DNA from: Fragum whitleyi
Taxonomy: Eukaryota > Mollusca > Bivalvia > Cardiida > Cardiidae
Reading direction: 5' to 3'
NCBI GenBank assembly: GCA_948146395.1
Contig: OX411546.1
Location: 24,778,449-24,842,448 of the forward strand
DNA length: 64,000 nt
Shown in pieces: positions 46,454 to 56,884 of this stretch (position 1 is its first letter; each line of letters begins with the position of its first letter). The position numbers and the translations under genes are program-made. The notes below the pieces were generated by a model. It did no database searches. It saw nothing but the letters and a program-made list of their open reading frames with translations, and had not been told where the DNA came from.

Positions 46454-46884
46454 TTTGCGACAAAAAAGGAAGAGGCTTATACATAATTTGATGTAATTTT
46501 CGTTTTTAGTAATTACCAATAAGTATTTTCAGCGTTTTTTACAAGCTTTTCGGTTAAGTTAAGGAATTGAAATTATCTTCGCGCTGTTCTAATTTATTGT
46601 TCTAAAACCTGTTTAATGTGATCAATGTCTATCCCTACGGAGGGGATACATTGTGAAAAAGGGGAAATAACTTCTTATATTACATAAAAGAACAACAACA
46701 ACAATTTCTCACTCCTCCTTTCTCTCCGTTTTCCTTCGTCTCGAGTTCTTTCTTCATTTTGTCGTCTGTTGGAATCGTCTGCTTCTATAATTGACATGGT
46801 TTAATCCTAGTCTATTTTTAGCACAGAATTCTTTGCCATTGCGTTAATTTTGATCGGTTTATTACGGTTTGCACCGTTTTCGAT

Positions 46885-47118
46885 TGATGTGGTCATATTG
46901 AGCGGCTGGAGCACCTAACCATGGATTCCTATTGTTATTATACCAGTACTACCACAACACCCTTACCTAGCCTCCAGCTGCTCCATCACATAGGTTTGCG
47001 ATATCAAACCATTGATGGACGACATTTTTGTCTTAAAGGGTATTTGCCGCGGCCGAGTATCGAACCCCGGACCTCTCGAACGAGAGGCAGTTGCGTTACA
47101 AACTGCGCTAAGGCATAG
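46885..47118 (-). mobile_element. SINE, reverse, with tRNA-like head
   Basis: GAGCGGCTGGAGCACC near 46900, CTTACCTAGCCTCCAGC near 46962, box B complement GTATCGAACCCCGGACC near 47057 and box A complement TACAAACTGCGCTAAGG near 47098. The overlapping 65-codon open frame is spurious. Confidence 0.83.
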
Positions 47119-47165
47119 GATTACCGTTACGTTTAGATAAACCGTCGTTGCTGATATAAAATGTC

Positions 47166-47199
47166 GTAACTACGGCTTTACTGAAGCCGTAGTTACGAG
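47166..47199. repeat. Hairpin, 15-bp arms
   Basis: CGTAACTACGGCTT-TACT-GAAGCCGTAGTTACG, perfectly paired. It may be the centre of a decayed foldback. Confidence 0.8.
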
Positions 47200-47461
47200 A
47201 TTTATAACAACACCCATGAAATATTGTTTGTCCGATATTGCGTCATTGTTAACTGGATAAAATCGTTCCCCATTGTATTCTAACTTTTAGCTCTCTGCGC
47301 GAAAAAGGCCTTTTCCAATCCACTGGACCAAGGCTAAATAACTTTATCGAAATTTCATGTGCAATTTTGGCATCTCTACCAAATCTGCCGTTATCTGCCT
47401 CTATATAAATGCTTCCCTCAGGCATCAAATTGATGCCGGTTCTACCTCCTTGACGTCTGAC

Positions 47462-47535
47462 CGTAGAGCGCAGTTGGTAGCTTGTTGGATAATCAATCTT
47501 AGATGAACTGGGTTCAGTCCCAGGATGAGCTTACG
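47462..47535 (+). repeat. tRNA-like SINE head, not a functional tRNA
   Basis: GCGCAGTTGGTAGC (box A/D-arm) and CTGGGTTCAGTCCCAGG (T-arm with box B) are clear. The 5' and 3' ends do not pair as an acceptor stem, and the following DNA is unrelated to the main SINE body. A tRNA-derived SINE of a different family or a tRNA pseudogene. Confidence 0.6.
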
Positions 47536-47741
47536 ATGTCCTCGAAAAGATGGAGTGTTAAGACAAAAAACTCACAAATTTGGCAAATATTTTACCAACT
47601 TTTATTGTCCAAATTTGAGCCCTTTTGATTGAAGAACTATTGCATATCACAGCCTCTCAATGATGTCCGATTTACAGTGCTGACAGCACTTTGATTAAAT
47701 GTTCTAACTACTAAACAGCCTCAACCACCTCTCGTGTTTAA

Positions 47742-48501
47742 GGTAGCAATGGACACATGGTGTCATTTTTTTCCGCCAAATGAATTTTTTCCTTGGTCAC
47801 ATATGTTGTGGATTAACATTGTGTAGTTATTATATCAAAATTTGAAGGTACCTTTCCACACTTGTTTTCATGCTAGAGTTATCTGCCCTTGAGTGGTATT
47901 GACCATTTTTCAGTAAAACGTTTATATTCCTTTTAGGTCTAGTATAAACTCAGTACTAGCTTATAGCTATAAAACACATACATTTTGATAGACCTTATAC
48001 ATGTACACAATGCCTGTCGCCAAGAAAATTTCTCTTTGATTTATTGCATTTGCACAATTTACCTTCAAAAAGTAAAAAATGCACTTTTTTGTAATTGTTC
48101 TAGGTAAAAATGCCATAAAAACCTATTTTTTGAAGAAATTCCCCAATGAATTTTTATCATTTTTCGATATGTTTAAAACCAGTAGTTTTCCTTTATTTGG
48201 TAAAAAATTCAGCATACCTTTTCATGCACATAAGAATTTTTTATCGTTATTTTACAGTGACCCCTCCTAATTTAATGGCGGTTTTAACGCATTTTTATGT
48301 TAAATGTAAATATCCAGCCATTCAATTGACATCAAATGTTGAAAAAAAGTTATTAAGTTTTTCCTTCATTTTTCTGCGTTATTTCCATAAGCTGAATCTT
48401 ACGAAAACCAGTCTTTTTAAACAACGCGCAAAAAGAGCCGTAAAATAAACGAAACCCTGCCTCCGGTTTATCGAGTCGGGAGGCCGATGTCCATAGCCAC
48501 C
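47742..48501 (+). mobile_element. piggyBac-type TTAA element, non-autonomous, 760 bp
   Basis: Begins GGTAGCAATGGACA directly after TTAA (47738-47741) and ends TGTCCATAGCCACC directly before TTAA (48502-48505). TTAA duplication with short inverted ends is characteristic of piggyBac elements (family knowledge). The compact T2 copy at 9862-10805 shows the empty site (CGTGTTTAAGAGCGG). The interior open frames (48079-48270, 48146-48448) are Phe/Lys-rich and show no transposase. Confidence 0.78.
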
Positions 48502-48799
48502 TTAAGAGCGGAAAATGCGAGAATATTAACATTTGCTAGATAGACAAAATCATTATTTGATATCATTTTATTTTCAAAAAATATTTTTTGGCATGGTATT
48601 AAGCTGAAATTAAGATTTTACCACTTACAAATTCTTCATTCAAACGCAATTTTATGAAATGATGAAAAGGTTGGTCCATATAGAAGTCAAACGGACTATA
48701 CCTCCCTCTCATTCACTCAAAACTTACTCATCACACTCATTCAATTTCATTCCAAAATCATTCCAAAACCATTCACTCATTTCACGATGTTGTAAACTG

Positions 48800-49361
48800 T
48801 AGCTTTGTCGAGCATAGAATGTTCGTGTGATACTCAGGAGATCATGTCTTCGAAATTTTAGAAGAAAACATTGGAAACACAGAGCCTCTTCCCCGTCAAC
48901 AATGGGAGTTAATCTAACAATACATCTATCATCGCCAGACGCTCTTTGTAAAAAAATATGAATGACAATTATTATAGAAAATCGGAAGCATTCTCCTCCG
49001 ATGTTATTCTTTTACGTCGATTTTGAGTAATCTTGTCATCTTGATAAATAGGGAGATGTCAAACATTATACGTAATGGACGGTGTTTGTTGCCTCCCGGA
49101 GAATTCTCAAGACGTCTTTTGTCTGATATATACGTGATGACATTCTTCGGAGAGTATTGTTCTGTTATTGTTTAATCTGATAAAGTTAACAATCAGATAT
49201 GGGGTGCTTTTAACGCTCTTTGTAAAATTACATTCATTTAACAACGTGATGATCGCATAATAGTAATTGAGTACGTGGGTGACAATGCGAGGATTTCCCA
49301 AGTGCGTGAATGGGGCAATCTACTGTACGAATAGGGAATTTGGAGCATGCGCAAGTAGATA
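48800..49361. other. Non-coding stretch, nothing recognised
   Basis: No supported gene or repeat. A 64-codon minus-strand frame (49107-49301) has no motif. Confidence 0.45.
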
Positions 49362-49765
49362 CAGTTAACTACATCGTTAAATTTACAAGGCGAATGATTT
49401 TGGAATGATTTAAGAATGAAATTGAATGAGTGTGATTAGCGAGTTTTGGGTGAAAATAGAGGGGGTAATCCAATATCGCTAATGTTGTTCAGGATTAACA
49501 AAATAAGAGATATGTATTACCTCCCTTTTATAAAATATGCATACTAGTTCTATAAATAGCTTCCTATTTTTTTTAAGAACATAACAGACGCTTTCAATTT
49601 AAACTATGTCAGTGAAATTGCGATTTTTTCTAGCTTTATTTAATTTGAATTGTGTTGTTGATTCCACCTTTTCAGTGAGTTTGGAGGGTTTTTGAAATGT
49701 TTGAGTGAGTGTTCGGAATGAAAGAATGGAGCGCTCAGCGAGTGGTTTGAAATGATTTTGAAAGG
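49362..49765 (-). mobile_element. M1 MITE, reverse, one end missing
   Basis: Starts CAGTTAACTACATCG after TA. The hairpin near 49460-49528 has an altered loop. The GAGTGAGTGTTCGG tracts are followed by an abrupt end in GAAAGGGGGG near 49765, without the second TIR. Confidence 0.83.
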
Positions 49766-49918
49766 GGGGAGATATCTTTGTACTCAGTAAAACACATAAC
49801 ATATGCATTTTATTGCGAACAAAGTTCTATGCAATTCTTCTTATTTCATATATGCGTTATACGCCATCGCTTCATAATGAAAGACAAGTACAAACAAGGG
49901 TTCGATACTTGGTCCACT

Positions 49919-51160
49919 GTTATTTCTAATTTCTAATTTCTAATTTATGTTAATGACATGGCTGCTGTGATTAAAGAGATTAAAAATAAACATTTTCTTT
50001 ATGCAGATGATTCTGCTATACTAGTCTCAGGTAGAGATAGGGTGACTGTGGAAAAGGCATTGTCTGAGGACCTTAACCTTGTAAGATCATGGCTTATTGA
50101 CAACAAGCTGTCTTTACATCTTGGTAAAACCGAATGTATTCTTTTTGGTACTAAGCAAAAGATTAAATCTAATACAAATATTAACGTTACATGTAATGGT
50201 AATCTTATTGATTCATCTGTCAAAAATCTTGGAGCTACTCTAGACCGAAACTTATCCGGTGAATTAATGGCTAGTTCATTATTAAATAAAGCAAACGCAC
50301 GTCTGAAGTTCTTGTATCGTAAAAGCAAATATCTAACATTCCAAACTAGAAAACTGCTTGTTTCAGCCTTTATTCAATGACATTTTGATTACGCTTGTGC
50401 TTTTTGGTATTTTGGTTTAAACAAGAAGTGGACTGATAAGCTCCAAACCATGCAAAATAAAATGATAAGAATTGTTCTAGATTTACCTCATTGATCCCAA
50501 ATTTCAGATATACATTTCAAAACTCTAAGATGGTTGCCTATTTCCAAAAGAGTAGAAGAGATTACGCTTTTACTTGTGTTCAAAATTAAAAACGGGTTAG
50601 CACCTGACTATATGAAACAACACTTTGCAGCGCCAGCATCCGTAAACAGTTATAATACCAGATTTAACAGCAGTGGTTGTTTTGCGGTGCCGAAGGTTGG
50701 GTCCCATGGGAGAAAGTCATTTTCTTACATTGGCTGCAGCCTTTGGAATCGCTTACCAGTCGATCAAATGTTCAAAGCTATTGAGTCACTTTCCCAATTT
50801 AAAGCTAAAATTAAAGGACACTTAAGCCGCTAAATTTTGTAAAACTAAAGTTCATTTAACTGTGATAAAAATGCTGTGATAAGATGAGTATTTAATAATT
50901 ACCCTGAATTTGAAAGTTAATCACCATGTCCCTCTATGTCGGCCACACCCTTGCATAGGACCGCAATGGAAATAAGAGATAACTTTCTCTTTTTTGCGTT
51001 ATCCTAGGTAAGGATGTGGCAGACATGGTATCTATTTAATATCTGTGATCATGTGTTTTATGTTGTTTTAAATACTGGCTACACTGTGATCATTCATTTC
51101 ATAATTTACCATGTAATGTCATGTATCTTTTACCTAAATAAAATATATATATCTATCTAT
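49919..51160 (+). mobile_element. 5'-truncated CR1/Jockey-like LINE, RT C-terminus plus 3' UTR
   Basis: The element begins abruptly inside the RT after three tandem TTTCTAA units. It keeps YVNDM, an intact YADD (HFLYADDSAILVS at about 49992-50030), the thumb and the typical C-terminal domain (SYNTRF, SLWNRLP). The same frame runs from 49958 to 50833 but is broken by TGA codons at 50378-50380 and 50492-50494. The 3' UTR contains a hairpin (about 50928-51030, CGGCCACACCCTTGCATAGG against CCTAGGTAAGGATGTGG). The element ends in AAATAAAATATATATATC with a short TATC tail. Family assignment is by motif style. Confidence 0.87.
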
Positions 51161-51295
51161 CTAAGTACATAGCCATACAAAAAAAAGAAGAAAAAAATAA
51201 TCATAGTTATTGATCTTACTTTAAATATAGTAATGTCAAGTAAATAGGGGAAATTGAATGAGTGGTCATTGAATATTGAAACTATTAAACGAGTC

Positions 51296-51342
51296 ATCTA
51301 TAAACAGATAAAAACGAGGCTGTGCCGAGATTTTATCTGTTT
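51296..51342. repeat. Hairpin with GAGGCTGTGCCGAG apex
   Basis: Arms AAACAGATAAAA and TTTTATCTGTTT enclose CGAGGCTGTGCCGAG, which is nearly the apex of the H3 palindrome although the arms differ. Confidence 0.75.
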
Positions 51343-52009
51343 TAGATGTCGATTTTAATAAATTCTGTTTTCAATGACCACAACTTTTGGTGGACGTTTA
51401 CGTTCACCAGTGTTAATACCACGTTTGAACAATCCTGTCAGTTGTTAATAGGTTTTCAAAACAGTAGTACTCATTAAGATTCAATTTACTCTTTTTGAAG
51501 AATTGTAACCGTCTGACAACTATGCATTTCAAAAATGGAGTGAAGCAAGGAGTCTACGTAACTTGTTGCAACCTCAAAGACATCCTTTAAGTGTGAAATC
51601 ATATTCAATTCTGAGATCGGGTGAATTTTTTGCTTGCGTAGAACTACTTTTCTGACAGAGTGAGTAATTTGCCCCTTATTTCCCAATGGTCAATGGGAGG
51701 TCACTCATGAAATGAAATTACTGGAATGGCAACCTCCCCTGACACTACTTATGTATATAAAACAAAGGCAAATTATTGGAAATATCGGTATACACATGAA
51801 TACGGATACAGTCTGCGCAGGTAAAGTAAAGCATTCAAGCCATGCGATAAAGGTTTATGCAAAGGGGTTTTACTTTACATTTCAACACAAGAAAGCCAAA
51901 CTCGAGACGCGTGTCTGCAATTTTTTACGCGTTTATTTGAACACTTACCCTTTCTTTTCTTTGAAAATGAAAATCGCGGAACAATCAATTAATATCCTTT
52001 TATAGAATT
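51342..52009. other. Non-coding stretch, nothing recognised
   Basis: A 97-codon open frame at 51712-52005 and a 66-codon minus frame at 51486-51686 have no recognisable domain. Confidence 0.4.
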
Positions 52010-52795
52010 TTTATCTCCACTGGCCAAAGGCCACTGGGGCGATTGTCATGGCGTTGTGTCCGTCGTCCATTCGTGCGTCCGGTAGTAAACTTTTTCTTTA
52101 AAAAATCTTCTCCTCAGAAAGTAATGGATGAATTTCAATCAAACTTCACAGGAATGATCCTAGGGTGATCTTCTTTCAAAGTTGTTCAAGAAATTCAGAT
52201 CAAATGACAAACATGGATTTAATGGGCGTGGCTTATTTCCAAATATGGTTAAAAGTCTATAATATTATGTTATTTAGTCGAAACTTTGAAAATCATTTTC
52301 TAAGAATGTAACTGATGGTTTTCAATCAAATTTCACTGGAATGATACTTTAGTGATCCTTTATCAGGCTACTAGAAATTATTGTGATCGGATGAAAAATA
52401 TGTATTTTATGGGCGGAGGTCATTTCTCTATATGTTATTTAGTGGAAACTTTGAAAATCATTTTCTCAGAACGTAACTGATGGTTTTCAACCAAATTTCA
52501 CCGGAATGATCTTTTTGAGTAAACCTTTATGAGTCTACCAAAAATTACTGTGATCGGATGAAAAATATGTATTTTATGGGCAGAGGTAATTTCTCAATAT
52601 GTTATTTTGTGTAATCTTTGAAAATCATTTTCTCAGAACGTTATGGGTGGATATCAATCAAACTTCATTGGAATGATCCTTGGGCGACCCCTTTATCATG
52701 TAGCCAAAATTATTATCATTGGATGAAATATATGTTTTTATTAGCGGAGGTCTTTTCTCTATATGTTATTTAGTGGAAACTCTGAAAATCATTTA
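52010..52795 (+). repeat. Tandem array, ~165-bp period, with hairpin head
   Basis: A head with CCACTGGCCAAAGGCCACTGG (a small hairpin) and GGCGTTGTGTCCGTCGTC is followed by about four units. Each contains AACTTTGAAAATCATTTTCT (52281, 52447, 52613, 52777 variants), GGTTTTCAATCAAATTTCAC, GATCGGATGAAAAATATG and TATGTTATTTAG. The head-plus-tandem-core layout resembles the array at 63430-64000 and pearl-like elements of bivalves (inference). Confidence 0.8.
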
Positions 52796-53353
52796 CAACA
52801 TCAGAAGAATCCAAAATATCTAAAAATCTAGTCAAAACTTTTCTTTTTCTTTTACAAGAATTTCAAGCCTGTGGAGCGACCCAAGCCATTCATAGCTTTC
52901 CAGTTTAAGCAGATAACACCATAATTTTAATAATGAGATTACGGAGAACTGATCTGCATTACAAAATAAGAATAATAACCTAGATCATCTAATTGTCAAT
53001 TCTTTCCTTTTATAACAAATGGATCGGAGAATCACCGTTTAAACTACAGCGGGAATAATTCCGAAAGTTATCGAAACCTTGTAATTACAGGACTTTGTTG
53101 ACGATCGACGATATATGATGCGAACTTGGGTCAGGGCATTTTCCTTTTATCGTAATTTTACATGTAAAATTTCTCTTTTCTCCACAAATGGAGGAATCAC
53201 TCTAGTATGCCAACAGAAACGTCCACCATCAGTACTTTCAGTGCTTTGATTATATTCTATTTATAATATTACCCGAATTTTAGCAAAAATTCGCCAACAT
53301 TCTTGAAAGTCATCATTTCAATTTTCCGCGAAACTAATAAAGCCGTTTAAAAC
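52796..53353. other. Non-coding stretch, nothing recognised
   Basis: No supported gene or known repeat family. Confidence 0.45.
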
Positions 53354-53383
53354 TGACGTCATAATGTGTACATTATGACGTCA
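53354..53383. repeat. CRE-flanked palindrome
   Basis: TGACGTCATAATG-TGTA-CATTATGACGTCA: 13-bp arms, each a full TGACGTCA octamer plus TAATG. It sits between two partial inverted GCGAAA segments (TTTCCGCGAAA near 53323, TTTTCGCGGTTT near 53384), so it may be the centre of a foldback. Confidence 0.8.
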
Positions 53384-53884
53384 TTTTCGCGGTTTCAAAA
53401 TAGCGATCCTATTCGCTCTGGGCTCATTTGCATAGCTATTTTACAAGGGTAATAAAACCCGTAAAATATCGAAAATATTCAACGAGGTTATTTCACTCCC
53501 GCGACGTGGGAATTATCATATTCAATAAATATTTTTTCCATTGGATGATTGGAAAAAAAATCTAGAAGCATTCAAATTAGAATCATCAATATATCATTTT
53601 GTTTATTATTATTATCATCATTATTTTCATTAAAAAGATTTTATATATTTTTTTAAAAACAAAAAAGTACTGAAGAAATACAACATCGAAAATGGCAAAG
53701 TGAACGCTGTAATTCTAAACACTGAATTTTGTTGGTCTGTTTATGAGTAGGTTTTTCATACATCAAGATGTGAGTAACAAACGCACAAAAACGAGAAAAA
53801 GTAAGGTATTGCATACTAGAATCAAACTGAAAAATTTAAAAAAGGTGGACGTTTCTAGCGGTATGGTTGCAAAAAAAGTTTTAA

Positions 53885-54006
53885 AAATATATATATATAT
53901 ATATATATATATACAAATTGATCAAATATTATATTGAAAAATGTTTCGACACAAGTCCGGTAAGATCCCATGTTAATGCATTCTTTTTTTTTTTTTTTTT
54001 TTTTTC
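53885..54006 (+). repeat. (TA)n microsatellite and poly-T run
   Basis: About 14 TA units at 53887-53913 and a T-run of about 24 at 53982-54006. Confidence 0.9.
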
Positions 54007-55089
54007 ATTTCAAGTTTGTTCAGAAACATTCCATTACAGGTTCTACAGAATGAATTGAGATTAAAACCATGGTACGAGAGATACTTTGTAATTGCACACA
54101 AATGAACTAAATGTTGTTTTTTAAATGTACGCATCCGAAAAAGCACCATGTATCAATAAGTTACTAATTAAATCTCGCAAATGTAGCTGTAGATACGAGG
54201 TTTAGATCCCCAAAGTTTGATCATTATTAAATTTATATACCCCATGACGTATATTTGCATTCTTGTTAATATCTGTGAAGCAGCTCTGAGTGACGGACAT
54301 GAGATTGCCAACGTTAGACGACTAAAATGATATCTCATGATAAAAAGATTTGAAATCAGAGGCACTATTTAACTTATTCGGATTCCAACGAAATTTACCA
54401 ATCGCTGCACTTTTGTAAATGTCGCGGTTTTCAATAAGGATCAAAGACATCGCACGCCGAATAAGTAATTCTTTGCCACTTTGGGGAGTATAACATACTG
54501 ATACACGAATCAACATGCGGGTGTTTAAATGAATGAATGATAACACACAAAATTCCGACAAATTCCTATACTTAGCAAAAGGAAAAAAAATGTTTACATG
54601 ACTTACTGAGGGCTGTAGTGTTACTATAAAACAATATAGAATTAAAATGTTATTATTATATGATTGTTGAAAGAAATATCCGTCGGTTTATGGAATAGGA
54701 TGTCTGTACATAATATGAGGGTTTTATTGGTAGCCAAAAGACAAATGGGTCGATTTCAAAAATTACAGAAATGAGAGAAAGTGTATCGGTGATGTATTGA
54801 GCATTATTCCTTGAGGTTTTCGTGATTAAAGTCGTTCCAATATCATAAGTGACCATTGTCTGAATTAAGAACCAAAAATTGTCGTGCAATTATCTGTCCT
54901 TTGATGAAATGAATGAGATAATATGCGATGGAAACAGAGCCTCTACGTGACGTCACAAGGGGCCTATCTAATCTCGATCGACACCTCTTTAGTGAAATGA
55001 TATGGATTTAAACGTCGCTTTCAATTGTTTTACATTAAAATTCGACGGCTAGTATACCTATCCATGGTTTCTTGTCGTTTCTCACGACT
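54007..55089. other. Non-coding stretch, nothing recognised
   Basis: Open frames of 65-79 codons on the minus strand (54168-54889) show no domain, and none has a credible gene structure. Confidence 0.4.
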
Positions 55090-55920
55090 AAATAGAGGAT
55101 AATCGTTTGTTTAAGTGTAAGATCGATTTATATTTCATTGAGTAAACAACAAAAGCTATATTTTCACGAGTGGCAGAGCAATAAGAAATCCAGTCCATTT
55201 TCTTTTGGATGACAGCCATAGTTCAAGAAGACTTAAGTTGATTATCAGAATAATACATATCAATAGCTTAGCGCAAAACAGTTGTAACTGCCTATATGTT
55301 TATAGGCAGTTACAACTGTTTAATGCTGAGCCATCAGTGTAGTGAATATGAGCTTTTCAAGTTAACCCATTGGTACATGATGATGCTTTTTCACATCCTT
55401 TAAGGAAAGATCTTGATAAAACATTGATGAAATTGTCGGAATAATTTAAGATTTCATACTCTTTTAATTGTTGGTTGTACACTCTTTGGGCAAGTCCAAA
55501 TTTTGGTGTCTGGTGAATGGATTAACCTTCAACGTTTTTTTTTACCCCAGAATCTTGGCTGGTTATTTAATTTAATCACATGTAAGATAAAATCATATAG
55601 CTTTTGTTTTTCACGAAATGAAATAGTAATCGATCTTACTCGAAAAACAAACGATTATTCTTTTTCTTTAATGCAAAAATGAGTAAAAATTTGAAATTTC
55701 TAGGACATATTTTCGTAAAGCGCGTCATTTTGCGCGAGATTGCTTTGCAACGTTCATTGTGACGTCACTTATTTCGCCCCGCATAGATGACGTCAGAAAG
55801 GATGAAATGCACAAAAGCGGGGTGTGGGTTTTTGATAATTTCACTGCTTTTGTGGTGAGTTTATCAAGTGATAATCTACCGTTATTTCTCGATAAACCAC
55901 CGAAAAGCATTAAAGAAAAC
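55090..55920 (-). mobile_element. F5 foldback element, reverse, split at its hairpin apex
   Basis: Reverse copy of 33540-33965. 55090-55179 carries AAACAACAAAAGCTATATT and the hairpin arm. The apex is replaced by unrelated DNA (55180-55593), after which ATATAGCTTTTGTTTTTCAC resumes. CRE-type TGACGTCA sequences lie near 55760 and 55787. Confidence 0.75.
55180..55593. mobile_element. ~414-bp insertion inside F5
   Basis: Unrelated to F5. It contains a hairpin at about 55276-55322 (CAGTTGTAACTGCCTATA and TATAGGCAGTTACAACTG). Element ends and target duplication were not identified. Confidence 0.5.
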
Positions 55921-55984
55921 ATTTTATTTCAGCCACCAGCCGCCCTTCTTTTTTAGGCGTTTCATTTGCCCATTCTGTCGTCAA

Positions 55985-56075
55985 AAATGTGATGAGAGAT
56001 GGCCGAGCCGGAGATCGAACCCACAACCCAATGATAGAAAACCAGACGTGTTACCGACTGTTCTAGCCGGGCTTG
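55985..56075 (-). repeat. tRNA-derived SINE head, reverse
   Basis: The plus strand reads GGAGATCGAACCCACAACCC (box B complement) and GTTACCGACTGTTCTAGCC (box A complement). Beyond 55980 no SINE body of the main family is recognisable. Confidence 0.6.
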
Positions 56076-56813
56076 GCAGTTCTAAACAAAAATGTTAAAA
56101 TTGAAATGCCTGTCCCGAGTTGCCAAACTTAAGATTGGCTTATAAACAGACATGCAAGCTCTATGCAAACCCGTAGTCTGATGGCTGCCTTTTTTCGATC
56201 GCTTCGGCATACCCGTTTCCATAAAAATGTGAAAACATTTTTGTTTTTCGTGATAATGCTACGAAATGAGTGTGACTGAGTAACAAGACGCACTCAAAAT
56301 GAACTTTGGGTATCTCAACACGAGTATGTGACCAAAACCGGAAGTGACAGACGCACTTACCCGGGCTCCATTCAATCGCGCAAAATCCTGCGTCTATGAA
56401 GTCTCTGTCGTTAACCCGACTAGCACATGTCAATAATGTTGGCCTAAAGTCACTGTAAGTGTTTTAAAACAGACCAAGAAAGATGTAGAGTTATTTTTGC
56501 TAAGTATATATAACTTTGACGAGAAAATTTACGAAAGAGAGAACAGCCTGTTAAAAGCATAACAAAATATTGTAGAATGTCGTTGAACCGTTTGACGACA
56601 AGTTACTTCCAATGCAGTTATTTCTAACTTTTGCTTGCACGTAACGCCTTTATAAAAGTTCAACTTCTCGCTTGAATAGTCTTAGAAAGCTAACCAAACT
56701 AGACATTATATTGATAAAAGGGTTCTTCTTTTATGTTTACATAAATGTGAATCGTATATAAAGTACATAATTTTGGTTAACAAAGAGCTAGTTGTTGCAA
56801 CTAGGTTTATTGA
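56076..56813. other. Non-coding stretch, nothing recognised
   Basis: A 90-codon minus-strand frame at 56161-56433 has no domain. Confidence 0.4.
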
Positions 56814-56884
56814 TTGAAAGGGGTTTTACGCCGCTTTTAACAATCTTTCAGTTATACCGCGGCGAATGGAGCACCTAACAATGT
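56814..56884 (-). mobile_element. SINE 3'-domain fragment, reverse
   Basis: TTTTACGCCGCTTTTAAC and ACCGCGGCGAATGGAGCACC match the 3' domain of the main SINE family. Body and head are missing. Confidence 0.8.

Larger units (their letters stand above)
43300..46590 (+). repeat. Direct repeats flanking the second LINE
   Basis: CCTTTTCAGT[CT]ACAATCTA, CTTTTGCGACAAA and GTAATTACCA[GA]TAGTATTTTCA-type segments at about 43300-43460 recur at 46168-46215 and 46460-46580. The second copy is interrupted by the SINE at 46224-46453. The repeats lie in the same orientation on both sides of the LINE remnant. Confidence 0.72.
42289..48698 (+). mobile_element. T2 TIR element, 6.4-kb copy carrying nested insertions
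   Basis: Ends TAGTCCGTTTGACTTC and GAAGTCAAACGGACTA are perfect complements over 16 bp, flanked by TA duplications. The outer ~700 bp on the left and ~195 bp on the right align with the compact 944-bp copy at 9862-10805 read in reverse. The surplus ~5.5 kb begins and ends at a TTAA (43003-43006, 48502-48505) and consists of later insertions. No transposase of its own was seen. Confidence 0.9.
41992..48799 (+). mobile_element. M1 MITE split by the 6.4-kb T2 element
   Basis: The left part 41992-42288 begins CAGTTAGAAACATCGTAC and ends inside the hairpin right arm at GATATTGGATTA. The right part 48701-48799 picks up at CCTCCC, completing the arm, and ends CACGATGTTGTAAACTG before TA. The duplicated TA at 42287-42288 and 48699-48700 marks the insertion target of T2. 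Confidence 0.92.

Noticed and set aside
43300..46590. LTRs of an LTR retrotransposon
   Set aside because: The flanking direct repeats lack TG..CA ends, primer-binding site and gag/protease/integrase. The enclosed RT is of LINE type.
47462..47535. Possible tRNA gene
   Set aside because: The D-arm and T-arm boxes are good, but no acceptor stem pairs and the context is SINE-rich. Kept as a tRNA-derived repeat.
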